From Haemophilus haemolyticus M19501 (GTDB taxonomy: Bacteria > Pseudomonadota > Gammaproteobacteria > Enterobacterales > Pasteurellaceae), in the NCBI RefSeq assembly GCF_000222025.1, contig NZ_AFQO01000007.1, positions 300,638 to 364,637 on the forward strand: a stretch of 64,000 nucleotides of DNA, in the 5' to 3' direction. A program made the translations under genes and the position numbers. Under the pieces are notes generated by a model. The model made no database searches and was not told the DNA's origin. It saw nothing but the letters and a program-made list of their open reading frames with translations. Shown here piece by piece: positions 49,050-58,530 of this stretch (its first letter is position 1; every line of letters begins with the position of its first letter).

Positions 49050-49994
49050 ATGTTAAGAATTTACGCCCCTGCATCTAGCGCGAATATTAGCGTAGGTTTC
49101 GATACTTTAGGTGCTGCGATTTCTCCTATTGATGGTTCATTGTTAGGTGATGTGGTTCAAATAGAATCTATTTCAAGTGGTTTTGAGTTAGAAAGTGCGG
49201 GCTATTTTGTTCGTAAATTACCGAAAGAACCGCAAAAAAATATTGTTTACCAAGCTTATGTGCTATTTACTGAGCAATTAAAATTATGCGGAGCAAATGT
49301 AAAACCTTTGCGTTTAACGCTGGAAAAAAATATGCCTATTGGCTCTGGTTTAGGCTCTAGTGCTTGTTCTATTGTTGCTGCATTAGTGGCATTAAATCAG
49401 TTTCATAATGAACCTTTTTCGAAAATGGAGTTGCTTGAAATGATGGGCGAATTGGAAGGTCGTATTTCTGGTTCAATCCATTATGATAACGTCGCACCTT
49501 GCTATCTTGGCGGTGTGCAATTTATGGTGCAATCGCTTGGCAATATTTGTCAAAAACTGCCATTTTTTGATAATTGGTATTGGGTGTTGGCGTATCCAGG
49601 AATTGAAGTTTCTACTGCTGAAGCTCGTGCAATTTTACCGAAAAGCTATACTCGACAAGACGTGATTGCCCATGGTCGTCATTTGGGTGGTTTTGTGCAT
49701 GCTTGCCATACCCATCAGGAAAACCTTGCAGCGATTATGATGAAAGATGTCATTGCCGAGCCTTATCGTGAATCTCTGTTACCTAATTTTGCTGAAGTAA
49801 AACAAGCTGCGCGAGACTTAGGCGCGCTTGCCACAGGTATTTCAGGCTCAGGCCCAACTATTTTCTCTATTGCTCCAGACTTACAAACCGCAATTAAACT
49901 TTCAACTTATTTAGAGAATCATTATTTACAAAATAATGAAGGTTTTGTGCATGTATGTAAGGTTGATAACGAAGGCGCAAGAGAAATTAAATAA
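49050..49994 (+). CDS. thrB: Homoserine kinase
   Basis: A 314-residue GHMP kinase. It starts [21 protein letters not shown], has the ATP loop [17 protein letters not shown] near residue 92 and the C-terminal [12 protein letters not shown] near residue 265. It phosphorylates homoserine. The gene is in the thrABC operon, 12 bp after thrA and 42 bp before thrC. Confidence 0.97.
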   Translation: MLRIYAPASSANISVGFDTLGAAISPIDGSLLGDVVQIESISSGFELESAGYFVRKLPKEPQKNIVYQAYVLFTEQLKLCGANVKPLRLTLEKNMPIGSGLGSSACSIVAALVALNQFHNEPFSKMELLEMMGELEGRISGSIHYDNVAPCYLGGVQFMVQSLGNICQKLPFFDNWYWVLAYPGIEVSTAEARAILPKSYTRQDVIAHGRHLGGFVHACHTHQENLAAIMMKDVIAEPYRESLLPNFAEVKQAARDLGALATGISGSGPTIFSIAPDLQTAIKLSTYLENHYLQNNEGFVHVCKVDNEGAREIK

Positions 49995-50036
49995 GTTAAT
50001 TTAAATAGATAAAGTCAGATTAAAAACGGATTAAAT

Positions 50037-51311
50037 ATGAATTTATACAATATCAAACATCCCGAAGAACAAGTCACTTTTTCTCAGGCTGTTCGTCAAG
50101 GACTTGGTCGGGATCAAGGTTTATTCTTTCCTGAAGTTATTCCTCAACTTAATAACATTGATGAATTACTTGAATTACCTCTTGTTGAGCGTAGTCAAAA
50201 AATCTTAGGCGCCTTAATCGGTGAAGAATTACCTAAAGCAACGTTAGATGAGATGGTAAAAAATGCATTCACTTTCACCGCACCGTTAGAAAAAGTGGAA
50301 GATAATATTTATGCACTTGAATTATTTCATGGCCCCACATTAGCATTTAAAGACTTTGGTGGGCGTTTTATGGCACAGGCACTTGCTGCGGTACGTGGCG
50401 ATGGAAAAATTACCATTTTAACGGCTACGTCTGGCGATACTGGAGCTGCTGTAGCACATGCGTTTTATGGATTAGAAAATATTAATGTAGTTATCCTTTA
50501 TCCAAAAGGCAAAATCAGTCCATTACAAGAAAAGCTATTCTGTACTTTAGGTGGGAATATTCGTACTGTTGCGATTAATGGTGATTTCGATGCGTGTCAG
50601 GCTTTGGTTAAGCAAGCCTTTGATGATGTTGAATTGCGCCAAGCTATCGGACTTAACTCTGCAAATTCTATTAATATCAGCCGCTTATTAGCTCAAGTTT
50701 GTTATTATTTTGAAGCTGTCGCACAATTGCCAAAAGAAAAACGTGATAATGTTGTGCTTTCTGTGCCAAGTGGTAATTTTGGTAACTTAACTGCGGGATT
50801 AATTGCAAAAACCTTAGGCTTGCCAATAAAACGCTTTGTCGCCTCAACAAATGCAAATGATACTGTGCCACGTTATTTGAAGTCGGGAAATTGGGATCCT
50901 AAAACGACAGTTGCAACTCTTTCTAACGCAATGGATGTAAGTCGCCCAAATAACTGGCCAAGAGTGGAAGAACTGTTTAAACGAAATGGTTGGAATTTAA
51001 CTGATTTAGGCTCGGGAATGTTAAGTGATAGCGAAACAGAAGATACCTTAAAAGCGATGCAGGCAAAAGGTTATTTATGTGAACCTCACGGTGCGATTGC
51101 TTATCAGGTGCTGAAAGATCAACTTAAAGCAGATGAAACAGGAATCTTCCTGTGTACGGCGCATCCTGCAAAATTTAAAGAATCTGTAGAACGTATTCTT
51201 GGTATTCAGCTTCCATTACCTGAAACACTGGATAAACATAATCAGCTACCATTGCTTTCTGATGAAATGGATAATGATTTTGCACAACTACGGGCTTACT
51301 TATTAAAGTAA
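50037..51311 (+). CDS. thrC: Threonine synthase
   Basis: A 424-residue PLP enzyme. The cofactor Lys is in FHGPTLAFKDFGGRFMAQ near residue 107; TATSGDTGAAVAHAF and SVPSGNFGNLTAGLIAK supply the phosphate-binding loops. It converts O-phosphohomoserine to threonine. It ends the operon; a hairpin follows at 51344. Confidence 0.97.
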   Translation: MNLYNIKHPEEQVTFSQAVRQGLGRDQGLFFPEVIPQLNNIDELLELPLVERSQKILGALIGEELPKATLDEMVKNAFTFTAPLEKVEDNIYALELFHGPTLAFKDFGGRFMAQALAAVRGDGKITILTATSGDTGAAVAHAFYGLENINVVILYPKGKISPLQEKLFCTLGGNIRTVAINGDFDACQALVKQAFDDVELRQAIGLNSANSINISRLLAQVCYYFEAVAQLPKEKRDNVVLSVPSGNFGNLTAGLIAKTLGLPIKRFVASTNANDTVPRYLKSGNWDPKTTVATLSNAMDVSRPNNWPRVEELFKRNGWNLTDLGSGMLSDSETEDTLKAMQAKGYLCEPHGAIAYQVLKDQLKADETGIFLCTAHPAKFKESVERILGIQLPLPETLDKHNQLPLLSDEMDNDFAQLRAYLLK

Positions 51312-51343
51312 TAAAGTGCGGTAAATTTTTATTGTGTTTTGGA

Positions 51344-51376
51344 TAGCATCTGATTTTTAGGTGCTATTTATTTTTA
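51344..51376 (+). terminator. Terminator of thrABC
   Basis: ATAGCATC and GGTGCTAT (one G-T pair) form a stem followed by TTATTTTT. The rest of the 222-bp gap to the tRNA genes shows nothing else recognisable. Confidence 0.65.
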
Positions 51377-51533
51377 GAAAATAGGGTATAGAGATAAAAA
51401 ATAAGGATGTATTAACTAATTAGTTTTATATTAGATAGAAAGAACACCTATTTATCAATAAGCTAGTGATTTAAAAAAGTAGTATTAATTTAGGCAATAA
51501 AAAACACATTTCAGCACTTACTTTATTTTTAAG

Positions 51534-51609
51534 TGGTGGGTCGTGAAGGATTCGAACCTTCGACCAACGGATTAAAAGTCCGCTGCTCTACCGACTGAGC
51601 TAACGACCC
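51534..51609 (-). tRNA. tRNA-Lys (anticodon TTT)
   Basis: On the minus strand a full cloverleaf begins GGGTCGTTAGCTCAG, has the anticodon loop CTTTTAA (TTT), the TTCGAATCC arm and an encoded CCA; 76 bases. First (most distal) of three tRNAs on this strand. Confidence 0.97.
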
Positions 51610-51659
51610 AATTAGATGATTTTAAAGTAAATTTTAAAATCTTTGGATTAGTGTTTAAA

Positions 51660-51746
51660 TGGTGCCCGAAGCCAGACTTGAACTGGCACGCCTCGAAAGG
51701 CGAGGGATTTTAAATCCCTTGTGTCTACCGATTCCACCACTCGGGC
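51660..51746 (-). tRNA. tRNA-Leu (anticodon TAA)
   Basis: An 87-base class II tRNA on the minus strand: GCCCGAGTGGTGGAATCGG at the start, anticodon loop TTTAAAA (TAA), a long variable arm, a TTCAAGTC arm and an encoded CCA. Confidence 0.96.
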
Positions 51747-51750
51747 AAAT

Positions 51751-51826
<76 letters not shown>

Positions 51827-51944
51827 ATTTATCACCAATCAGCATTGCTGCGTGACAACGGGGAGTATTTTACGGTTTTATAGTCTTGTGTCAAATGAAA
51901 AAATAAAAAAAACTTTGTTTGATTAAAAATAAGACAAAATAATA

Positions 51945-51972
51945 AAAGTACGGTAGAAAATACCGCACTTTA
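51945..51972 (-). terminator. USS-like terminator of pgsA
   Basis: AAAGTACGGTA and TACCGCACTTT form a stem (one mismatch) directly after the pgsA stop. Confidence 0.7.
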
Positions 51973-51979
51973 TCCTGAA

Positions 51980-52537
51980 CTAGAGTTTTAGGTCATCTAG
52001 TAGGCTACCTTTTGCTGCCTGTAAATATTGGATCATTGACCATACTGTTAAAATGGCTGCGATGTAAAGCAAGATTATAGCGGCAATTTCCATATAGTTA
52101 TTGTAACGCCATAATAATCCGCCTAGGGCTAACATTTGTGCGGTTGTTTTCCATTTTCCCCACCAAGAGACAGCGACTTTACTACGTTCTCCGAGTTCAG
52201 CCATCCATTCACGTAATGCGGAAATAATAATTTCGCGAGAAATCATAATAATCGCAGGAATCGTAATCCAAAGAGAGTGTTGATATTCAACGATGAGAAC
52301 CAAGGCGGCGACAACCATTACTTTATCCGCAACAGGATCCAAAAAAGCGCCAAATCTTGTAGTTTGTTTCCATTTACGAGCCAAATAACCATCAAGCCAA
52401 TCAGTAACACCTGCAATAAAGAATATGAATGTAGTAATAAAAGGGGAGGATTCGATAGGTAAATAAAATGCAATCACGAAAAACGGAATCAGGATTACGC
52501 GAAACATCGTTAGGAAAATAGGAATATTAAATTTCAT
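51980..52537 (-). CDS. pgsA: CDP-diacylglycerol--glycerol-3-phosphate 3-phosphatidyltransferase
   Basis: A 185-residue integral membrane enzyme. The CDP-alcohol transferase signature D-G-x2-A-R-x8-G-x3-D-x3-D is seen in [20 protein letters not shown] continuing LDPVADK near residue 42. About five hydrophobic helices fit the family. It makes phosphatidylglycerol phosphate. It has its own terminators on each side. Confidence 0.96.
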   Translation of the reverse strand: MKFNIPIFLTMFRVILIPFFVIAFYLPIESSPFITTFIFFIAGVTDWLDGYLARKWKQTTRFGAFLDPVADKVMVVAALVLIVEYQHSLWITIPAIIMISREIIISALREWMAELGERSKVAVSWWGKWKTTAQMLALGGLLWRYNNYMEIAAIILLYIAAILTVWSMIQYLQAAKGSLLDDLKL

Positions 52538-52594
52538 AGAAATGAACCGCTCTTGGTGTTAGAGATACGCCTATTCTAAAGTATCTAAGACTAT

Positions 52595-52620
52595 AAAAAA
52601 AGCCACATTATGTGGCTTTC
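52595..52620 (-). terminator. Terminator of the peroxiredoxin gene
   Basis: AGCCACA and TGTGGCT form a stem followed on the minus strand by a long T-run. Confidence 0.8.
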
Positions 52621-52637
52621 TTGTAAATAATTACGGA

Positions 52638-53246
52638 TTAAAGTTTATCAGCGTTTTGTTTTAAGTATTTTGCAACGCCTTCAGGGTTATCTTTCATCCC
52701 TTCTTTACCTTTTTCCCATTGAGCAGGGCAAACTTCACCGTGATCTTCATGGAATTGTAATGCATCAACCATACGTAACATTTCATCGATGTTACGACCT
52801 AATGGAAGATCGTTTACTACTTGGTGACGAACGACGCCATTTTTGTCGATTAAGAATGAAGCGCGTAATGCAACGCCTGCTTCAGGATGTTCAATACCGT
52901 ATGCTTGAGCAATTTCGTGTTTTACGTCTGCCGCTAATGCATATTTAACTTGGCCGATACCACCATTTTCAGTTGGGGTGTTACGCCATGCATTGTGAGT
53001 AAATTGAGAGTCGATAGAAACACCAACGACTTCTACGCCACGTTTTTTGAATTCTTCATAACGGTGGTCAAATGCGATTAACTCAGAAGGGCAAACGAAG
53101 GTAAAGTCTAACGGGTAGAAGAAGATTACCGCTGCTTTACCAGCAATGTGTTGTTTAAAGTTGAAGTTATCAACGATTTCGCCATTGCCTAATACAGCAG
53201 ATGAAGTAAAATCTGGTGCTTGACGGGTTACTAATACCATAGTCAT
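52638..53246 (-). CDS. 2-Cys peroxiredoxin (AhpC/TSA family)
   Basis: A 202-residue typical 2-Cys peroxiredoxin. The peroxidatic Cys is in YPLDFTFVCPSELIAFDHRY near residue 53, and the resolving Cys in HGEVCPAQWEKG near residue 172. It reduces peroxides with electrons from a thioredoxin- or AhpF-like partner; none is coded here. Two ATGs (53246 and 53240) are possible; the TAGGAA motif favours the second by spacing. From memory H. influenzae Rd does not have this gene next to metC. Confidence 0.93.
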   Translation of the reverse strand: MTMVLVTRQAPDFTSSAVLGNGEIVDNFNFKQHIAGKAAVIFFYPLDFTFVCPSELIAFDHRYEEFKKRGVEVVGVSIDSQFTHNAWRNTPTENGGIGQVKYALAADVKHEIAQAYGIEHPEAGVALRASFLIDKNGVVRHQVVNDLPLGRNIDEMLRMVDALQFHEDHGEVCPAQWEKGKEGMKDNPEGVAKYLKQNADKL

Positions 53247-53377
53247 AATTCCTATATAAAGTTAAGTTGAAGTTTTGCCACACAAAATAGCGACGCGATT
53301 CTATTTGAAACGCCGACATTTTTATACTCGATTTTATCTATTAAAGCAATTAATCTTATCTAAAATAAGGTGGAAAT

Positions 53378-54565
53378 ATGCAACAACACAATCTATCAAC
53401 AACATTTGTCCATGCAGGGCGTAAAAAACGTTTTTCACAAGGATCTGTAAACCCCGTTTTACAGCGAGCTTCTTCATTAGTATTTGACAGTATTGAAGAT
53501 AAAAAACACGCTACTCAACATAGAGCAAAAGGTGAATTATTTTATGGCAGAAGAGGGACGCTAACACATTTTGCTTTACAAGATTTAATGTGTGAAATGG
53601 AGGGAGGCGCAGGCTGTTATCTTTATCCTTGTGGTGCAGCAGCAGTAACTAATTCGATTCTTTCTTTTGTAAAAAGTGGCGATCATGTATTAATGAGTGG
53701 TGCAGCTTACGAGCCAACCCAAGATTTCTGTAATATTGTGCTGAAAAAAATGCAGATCGATACCACTTATTACGATCCTCTTATTGGGGCTGATATTGCA
53801 ACGCTTATTCAACCGAATACAAAAGTACTTTTTTTAGAAGCACCGAGTTCTATCACAATGGAAATTCCCGATATTCCGACTATTGTGAAAGCTGCAAGAA
53901 CGGTGAATCCTAATATTGTGATTATGATTGATAATACTTGGTCGGCAGGTGTTCTATTTAAAGCGTTAGAGCATGATATTGATATTTCTATTCAAGCGGG
54001 TACGAAATATTTAGTGGGGCATTCTGATATTATGATTGGTACTGCTGTTGCGAATGCCCGAACTTGGGATCAACTTAGAGAACATTCCTATTTAATGGGG
54101 CAGATGGTGGATGCGGATTCTGCTTATACGACTGCTCGTGGTATTCGTACATTGGGTGTACGATTAAAACAACATCAGGAAAGCAGTATTAAAGTGGCAA
54201 AATGGTTGAGTGAGCAACCAGAAGTAAAAACGGTGTATCATCCAGCCTTACCAAGCTGTCCTGGTCATAAATTCTTTTTACGAGACTTTAGTGGAAGCAG
54301 TGGCTTATTTTCTTTTGAATTAACTAAGCGATTGACATCGGAACAAGTCTCAAATTTCATGGATCATTTTCAACTGTTCACTATGGCTTATTCATGGGGA
54401 GGATTTGAGTCTTTAATTCTTTGTAATCAACCAGAAGAAATTGCACATATTCGTCCAAATATTAAACGTAATCTTACAGGTTCGTTAATTCGTGTGCATA
54501 TCGGTTTTGAAGATGTAAATGAATTGATTGCAGATTTAAAAGCTGGATTTGAGCGAATTGCTTAA
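53378..54565 (+). CDS. metC: Cystathionine beta-lyase
   Basis: A 395-residue Cys/Met-metabolism PLP enzyme. The cofactor Lys is in [18 protein letters not shown] near residue 212; [16 protein letters not shown] near residue 58 and SWGGFESLI near residue 340 belong to MetC proteins. It splits cystathionine to homocysteine, pyruvate and ammonia. Divergent from the peroxiredoxin gene and followed by its own terminator. Confidence 0.95.
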   Translation: MQQHNLSTTFVHAGRKKRFSQGSVNPVLQRASSLVFDSIEDKKHATQHRAKGELFYGRRGTLTHFALQDLMCEMEGGAGCYLYPCGAAAVTNSILSFVKSGDHVLMSGAAYEPTQDFCNIVLKKMQIDTTYYDPLIGADIATLIQPNTKVLFLEAPSSITMEIPDIPTIVKAARTVNPNIVIMIDNTWSAGVLFKALEHDIDISIQAGTKYLVGHSDIMIGTAVANARTWDQLREHSYLMGQMVDADSAYTTARGIRTLGVRLKQHQESSIKVAKWLSEQPEVKTVYHPALPSCPGHKFFLRDFSGSSGLFSFELTKRLTSEQVSNFMDHFQLFTMAYSWGGFESLILCNQPEEIAHIRPNIKRNLTGSLIRVHIGFEDVNELIADLKAGFERIA

Positions 54566-54578
54566 AAAGTGCGGATAA

Positions 54579-54609
54579 AAAAAATGCCTGTTTTATTACA
54601 GGCATTTTT
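54579..54609. terminator. Bidirectional terminator between metC and the lipoprotein gene
   Basis: AAAATGCCTG and CAGGCATTTTT form a 10-bp stem between two convergent stops. Confidence 0.85.
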
Positions 54610-54616
54610 ATTAGGA

Positions 54617-55210
54617 TTATTTTTGTTCTGAAACTAAACCAATTTGGGAACCGTCAGAAAAATGAATTGAAGTCCCAATAATATCGACTTGAATACTTTT
54701 TCCTTGTTGTAAGTGAGGACGAATTTGAGAAAGCACTGCTTCTTCATCGGTTGATAAGGTAACGATCTCATTTGCTTTCGGTGCAATTGTTTTTCCAAAT
54801 TGTAATGCAGGAAGATTTGCTACATAGAACGGCTGGTTATTTTCTTTATAAATAGTTAGCCATTGTGCTTCTGAAATTGCTTTATCGCTTAAATTTGTAA
54901 TTTCATAAGTGATAGAAAAAGATTTTAAATCATCGGTAACAGAAACATTAGTAACTTTTATGTTTGCAACTTTTTGAAATTCTGCATTAGCTTGAGCGAC
55001 TAATTCATCTATTTTGATTTGTGCCTGTTGTTCTGATTGGTTGGTTGCTGGTTGTGCAGCTTCTGTTGCGGGTTGAGCTTTTTCTACAGCAGGTTGAGTT
55101 GCTTCTACTGAGGGTTTTTCAGCTTTTTTTTGTTCTTTATCGTTACAAGCAGTTAAAGCAATTGAGCTTGCGACGATAGTTGCGAAAAGAAAAGACTTAT
55201 TAAATTTCAT
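54617..55210 (-). CDS. Putative lipoprotein of unknown function
   Basis: A 197-residue protein with a lipoprotein signal MKFNKSFLFATIVASSIALT followed by the lipobox Cys (LTAC, residue 22). A low-complexity linker rich in Pro/Ala/Gln/Thr (QPAVEKAQPATEAAQPATNQ) follows, then a compact domain of about 130 residues that looks like an immunoglobulin-type beta fold (for example ITYEITNLSDKAISEAQWL). The envelope location is well supported; the function is not known to me. Confidence 0.8.
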   Translation of the reverse strand: MKFNKSFLFATIVASSIALTACNDKEQKKAEKPSVEATQPAVEKAQPATEAAQPATNQSEQQAQIKIDELVAQANAEFQKVANIKVTNVSVTDDLKSFSITYEITNLSDKAISEAQWLTIYKENNQPFYVANLPALQFGKTIAPKANEIVTLSTDEEAVLSQIRPHLQQGKSIQVDIIGTSIHFSDGSQIGLVSEQK

Positions 55211-55356
55211 TGTTTATTCCTATTGAAGTGGTTAAATAATGGTTCAGTGGCGTTAATTATAGATCATATATTTTGGTATGACAGTCTTTTCTTTTGAAAG
55301 TTCATAGAAGTTGTTTTATCATATTTTTCGTTTTCCTTAATCAACAGAGAAGCACA

Positions 55357-56718
55357 ATGAAACATATTCATATCTTAGGTATTTGTGGCACATTTATGGG
55401 CGGCGTGGCGATGATTGCTAAACAAATGGGCTATCACGTAACGGGTTCAGATACTAATGTTTACCCTCCAATGAGCACTTTTTTAGAAGAGCAAGGTATC
55501 CAGATCATTCCAAATTATGATGTTGTACAATTACAACCTGCGCCTGATATGGTAATTGTTGGTAATGCGATGAAACGCGGTAATCCTTGCGTAGAATATG
55601 TGTTGGAAAATAATTTGAAATACACATCTGGTCCTCAATGGTTACATGATCATTTATTGCGAGATCGTTGGGTATTGGCGGTTTCTGGTACGCATGGAAA
55701 AACAACGACAACAGGCATGCTGACTTGGATTCTGGAACAAAATGGTTTAAAACCTGGTTTTTTAATCGGTGGTATTGCGGGTAATTTTGGCATTTCAGCT
55801 CGTTTAGGAGACAGCCCTTATTTTGTTATTGAAGCTGATGAATATGATACGGCTTTCTTTGATAAACGTTCGAAATTTGTCCATTACAATCCGCGTACAC
55901 TTATCGTAAATAACATTAGCTTTGATCATGCAGATATTTTTGATGATCTCAAAGCGATTCAACGCCAATTTCATCATATGATTCGAACTATTCCAGCCAG
56001 TGGCTTGGTATTAAGTTCGGCGAGTGAACAAAGTGCAAAAGAAACGCTGGCATTGGGATGTTGGTCGCAACAACAATTTTTAGGCAAAGATAATGAGTGG
56101 TTTGCTGAACGTATTACAAATGATGCTTCACATTTTGCTGTCTTCCATCATGGAGAAAAAGTGGCAGAAGTAAAATGGAATGTCGTGGGACAACATAATA
56201 TGCATAATGCGTTAATGGCAATAGCGGCTGCTCATCATATTGGCGTTGCTATTGAAGATGCGTGCAAAGCATTGGGATCTTTTGTAAATGCTAAACGTCG
56301 TTTAGAAGTGAAAGGCGAAGTTAATGGCATTACAGTTTATGATGATTTTGCGCATCATCCAGAAGCTATTCTTGCTACGCTAACTGCTTTGCGAGATAAA
56401 GTAGGTGGCGGCGTGCGAATTCTTGCCGTGCTTGAGCCTCGTTCTAACACAATGAAAATGGGGGTTCATAAAGATGAAATTGCGTCTGCGCTTGGTCGAG
56501 CTGATGCCGTGTTTATGCTTCAACCTGAACAGCTTCCTTGGGAAGTGGCTGATATTGCAAACCAATGTGTACAACCTGCTTATTGGCACGCAAATTTGGA
56601 TCGATTAGTGGATATGATTGTTGCAGAGGCTCAACCTACGGATCATATTTTAGTGATGTCTAACGGCAGTTTTGGTGGCATTCATCAAAAAATTCTTGAT
56701 AAGCTAAAACTGAAATAA
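55357..56718 (+). CDS. mpl: UDP-N-acetylmuramate:L-alanyl-gamma-D-glutamyl-meso-diaminopimelate ligase
   Basis: A 453-residue Mur-ligase from ATG 55357 (AGAGAAG upstream). The start MKHIHILGICGTFMGGVAMI is typical of Mpl, with the ATP loop SGTHGKTTTTGMLTW near residue 110 and ADEYDTAFFDKRSKF near residue 161. The C-terminal domain has YDDFAHHPEAI and LEPRSNTMKMG. It recycles murein tripeptide by joining it to UDP-MurNAc. An upstream ATG at 55294 is in frame but not supported by family length. Confidence 0.96.
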   Translation: MKHIHILGICGTFMGGVAMIAKQMGYHVTGSDTNVYPPMSTFLEEQGIQIIPNYDVVQLQPAPDMVIVGNAMKRGNPCVEYVLENNLKYTSGPQWLHDHLLRDRWVLAVSGTHGKTTTTGMLTWILEQNGLKPGFLIGGIAGNFGISARLGDSPYFVIEADEYDTAFFDKRSKFVHYNPRTLIVNNISFDHADIFDDLKAIQRQFHHMIRTIPASGLVLSSASEQSAKETLALGCWSQQQFLGKDNEWFAERITNDASHFAVFHHGEKVAEVKWNVVGQHNMHNALMAIAAAHHIGVAIEDACKALGSFVNAKRRLEVKGEVNGITVYDDFAHHPEAILATLTALRDKVGGGVRILAVLEPRSNTMKMGVHKDEIASALGRADAVFMLQPEQLPWEVADIANQCVQPAYWHANLDRLVDMIVAEAQPTDHILVMSNGSFGGIHQKILDKLKLK

Positions 56719-56719
56719 T

Positions 56720-56768
56720 AAAAGTGCGGTTAATTTAGAACCTGTTTTTAAATTGACTGCACTTTTTA
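56720..56768 (+). terminator. USS-pair terminator of mpl
   Basis: AAAAGTGCGGTTAATTT and the degenerate partner AAATTGACTGCACTTTTT form a long stem behind mpl. Confidence 0.7.
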
Positions 56769-56830
56769 TTTCTGACTTTTAGGCTATATCTATTTTTAAT
56801 TTGTAATTCATAAAAAGGAACATTTATACA

Positions 56831-57337
56831 ATGGCTGATCCACATATTAAATCACCGATGGATTTTTTAGATAATCTGACTGTTATTATTTACCGCACTG
56901 GCTTTGTGATAGCAGCGTTGGCTGTTCTTACAGTAAGCTGGTATCCAGATTTGTCACTTATATTTATATTAATTGCAGCAACTTGCTGTGCCTCTTCGTT
57001 ACATATTTATCTCAAATCCTTCCGATTGCTTTTCCAATTTGCTACTTGGATAGGATTACTTTTTTATATTAATCATTATCCTGCTTTGGCTCTTGGTGGT
57101 GCGTTACTTACTTTAGGTGGTTTGTGTTTTAAAGAATATTTTTGTTTCCGCGTACCTTTGCTAAATTTACAGCCGATATTTGTGGCTTGCTTGTGGTTTT
57201 CGTGGGTATTAAATAATTTTATCGCACTACGAATTTTTTCTATTATTTCTGGCGTATTACTTTTCGTTTTAGCGATACAAAAATGGCGAATGCCTTTGCA
57301 TTTTGATATTGGAGACAAAACAAAATATCAAATTTAG
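56831..57337 (+). CDS. Hypothetical membrane protein
   Basis: A 168-residue protein with about five or six hydrophobic helices (for example VIAALAVLTVSWYPDLSLIF and LGGALLTLGGLCFKEYFCF). No catalytic motif is seen. The sequence contains DFLDNLTVIIYR near the start, then GGLCFKEYFCFRVPLLNLQP, which in other gammaproteobacteria belongs to a DUF of predicted integral membrane proteins; I cannot name it with certainty. Convergent with znuA. Confidence 0.75.
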   Translation: MADPHIKSPMDFLDNLTVIIYRTGFVIAALAVLTVSWYPDLSLIFILIAATCCASSLHIYLKSFRLLFQFATWIGLLFYINHYPALALGGALLTLGGLCFKEYFCFRVPLLNLQPIFVACLWFSWVLNNFIALRIFSIISGVLLFVLAIQKWRMPLHFDIGDKTKYQI

Positions 57338-57344
57338 AAAAGAA

Positions 57345-57378
57345 AATGACCGCACTTTTATGTGCGGTCATTGTTTTT
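57345..57378. terminator. USS-pair terminator between the membrane protein gene and znuA
   Basis: AATGACCGCAC and GTGCGGTCATT form an 11-bp stem with T-runs on the two strands. Confidence 0.88.
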
Positions 57379-57386
57379 AGAAAGGT

Positions 57387-58352
57387 TTATTTAGCTAAGC
57401 ATTCCATGTAACTATCTGCGGTAGATTGCAAGAATGTTGCATAAGAATTTTTGCCTAAAGTGACTTTATCGCCAATTGGGTCGAGTTGTCCTACATTGAC
57501 TTTAGTATTTTGAGCTAAAGACTCAATCACTTTTGGTGTAAATTGAGGCTCTGCGAATAAGCAATTTACTTTATGTTCATCAATTTCTTCTTTAATGTGT
57601 GCTAAAGTTTTTGCACCCGGAGCAACTAATGGATTGATGGTAAAGTAACCCGTTTGTTTTAAACCATAAGCATCGTTGAAATAACCATAAGCATCGTGGA
57701 AAACGTAGAAACCTTTGTCTTTTACATTTGCAAGTTGTGCTGTGATTTTTTCACTTTGTTCTGCCAAAGTGCGGTTAAAATCTGAAAGATTTTGTGCAAT
57801 TAATGCTTTTTTATTTGGGAATTGTGCAGTTAATTTATCCGCTACTTTTTGTGCAACAATTTTGCTGATAGCTGGAGAATACCAAACGTGCCAGTTTGTT
57901 GTTAAACCCTCGTGATGATCGTGATCATGATGTTCGTGATCGTGTTTATGGTCGTGATCGTGTTCGTGCTTATGGTCATGATCGCCATCTTCATGGAAAT
58001 GCTCGTGGTGAGCTTGAATTAATAAAGGTTTAACATCCGCAAGATCGGCAATGGTAATCACTTTTTTGCGTTCAATTTGACTAATTGGCTTATCTAAAAA
58101 TGAATCAACATCTTCACCAACCCATACTACTAAATCTGCAGATTTTACTTTTTGAATATCAGATAATTTCAAATTGTAATCATGTGGAGATGCGCCAGCA
58201 GGCACAAGAACTTGCGTGCCAGTTACACCCTCTGCAATAGATGAAACAATAAAGCCCAAAGGTTTTACTGATGTCAATACATCGGCATTTGCCATCATTG
58301 GTGTGCTTAAAAGTGCGGCAGAAATTGCACTAATTTTTAAAAGTTTTTTCAT
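57387..58352 (-). CDS. znuA: Zinc ABC transporter substrate-binding protein ZnuA
   Basis: A 321-residue periplasmic protein with signal peptide (MKKLLKISAISAALLSTPMM, cut after NADA/NAD). Zinc-binding His residues are in GASPHDYNLKLSD and TNWHVWYSP. A His/Asp-rich loop (residues about 116-150, many HDHKHEH units) is typical of high-affinity ZnuA. The C-terminal ATFLQSTADSYMECLAK has the paired Cys. It delivers zinc to ZnuBC, which are not next to it here. Confidence 0.96.
   Translation of the reverse strand: MKKLLKISAISAALLSTPMMANADVLTSVKPLGFIVSSIAEGVTGTQVLVPAGASPHDYNLKLSDIQKVKSADLVVWVGEDVDSFLDKPISQIERKKVITIADLADVKPLLIQAHHEHFHEDGDHDHKHEHDHDHKHDHEHHDHDHHEGLTTNWHVWYSPAISKIVAQKVADKLTAQFPNKKALIAQNLSDFNRTLAEQSEKITAQLANVKDKGFYVFHDAYGYFNDAYGLKQTGYFTINPLVAPGAKTLAHIKEEIDEHKVNCLFAEPQFTPKVIESLAQNTKVNVGQLDPIGDKVTLGKNSYATFLQSTADSYMECLAK
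57905..57995. repeat. Imprecise tandem repeats encoding the ZnuA His-rich loop
   Basis: Short units related to GTGATCGTG/GTGATCATG repeat many times in this stretch and encode the His/Asp-rich loop on the minus strand. The loop length is likely to vary among strains. Confidence 0.7.
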
Positions 58353-58488
58353 ATTTCTGTTTCCTTACTTGTTGATAATAATTAGTAAAGGGCAAAAAGC
58401 CTACGCTCTTTTCTGTAAATTGCAATGATTTTATAGTGAAAAAGAGGGAAAATTTTTCATTTTTAAAGTAAATAGGTTTCATTCAATA

Positions 58489-58521
58489 AAAAATGCACAT
58501 TTATGGTCAATGTGCATTTTA
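58489..58521 (-). terminator. Terminator of mltA-tcdA
   Basis: AAAATGCACAT and ATGTGCATTTT form an 11-bp stem, 10 bp after the tcdA stop, followed on the minus strand by TTTTTTATT. Confidence 0.8.
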
Positions 58522-58530
58522 AAAGGAAGA

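Noticed and set aside
53247..53377. Search for an OxyR site between the peroxiredoxin gene and metC
   Set aside because: ATAG and CTAT elements occur but with 10 bases between them rather than the 7 of the OxyR pattern.
58360..58440. Zur operator upstream of znuA
   Set aside because: Only a weak AT-rich partial palindrome (near TTTTATAGTGAAA) could be found, not enough to call.
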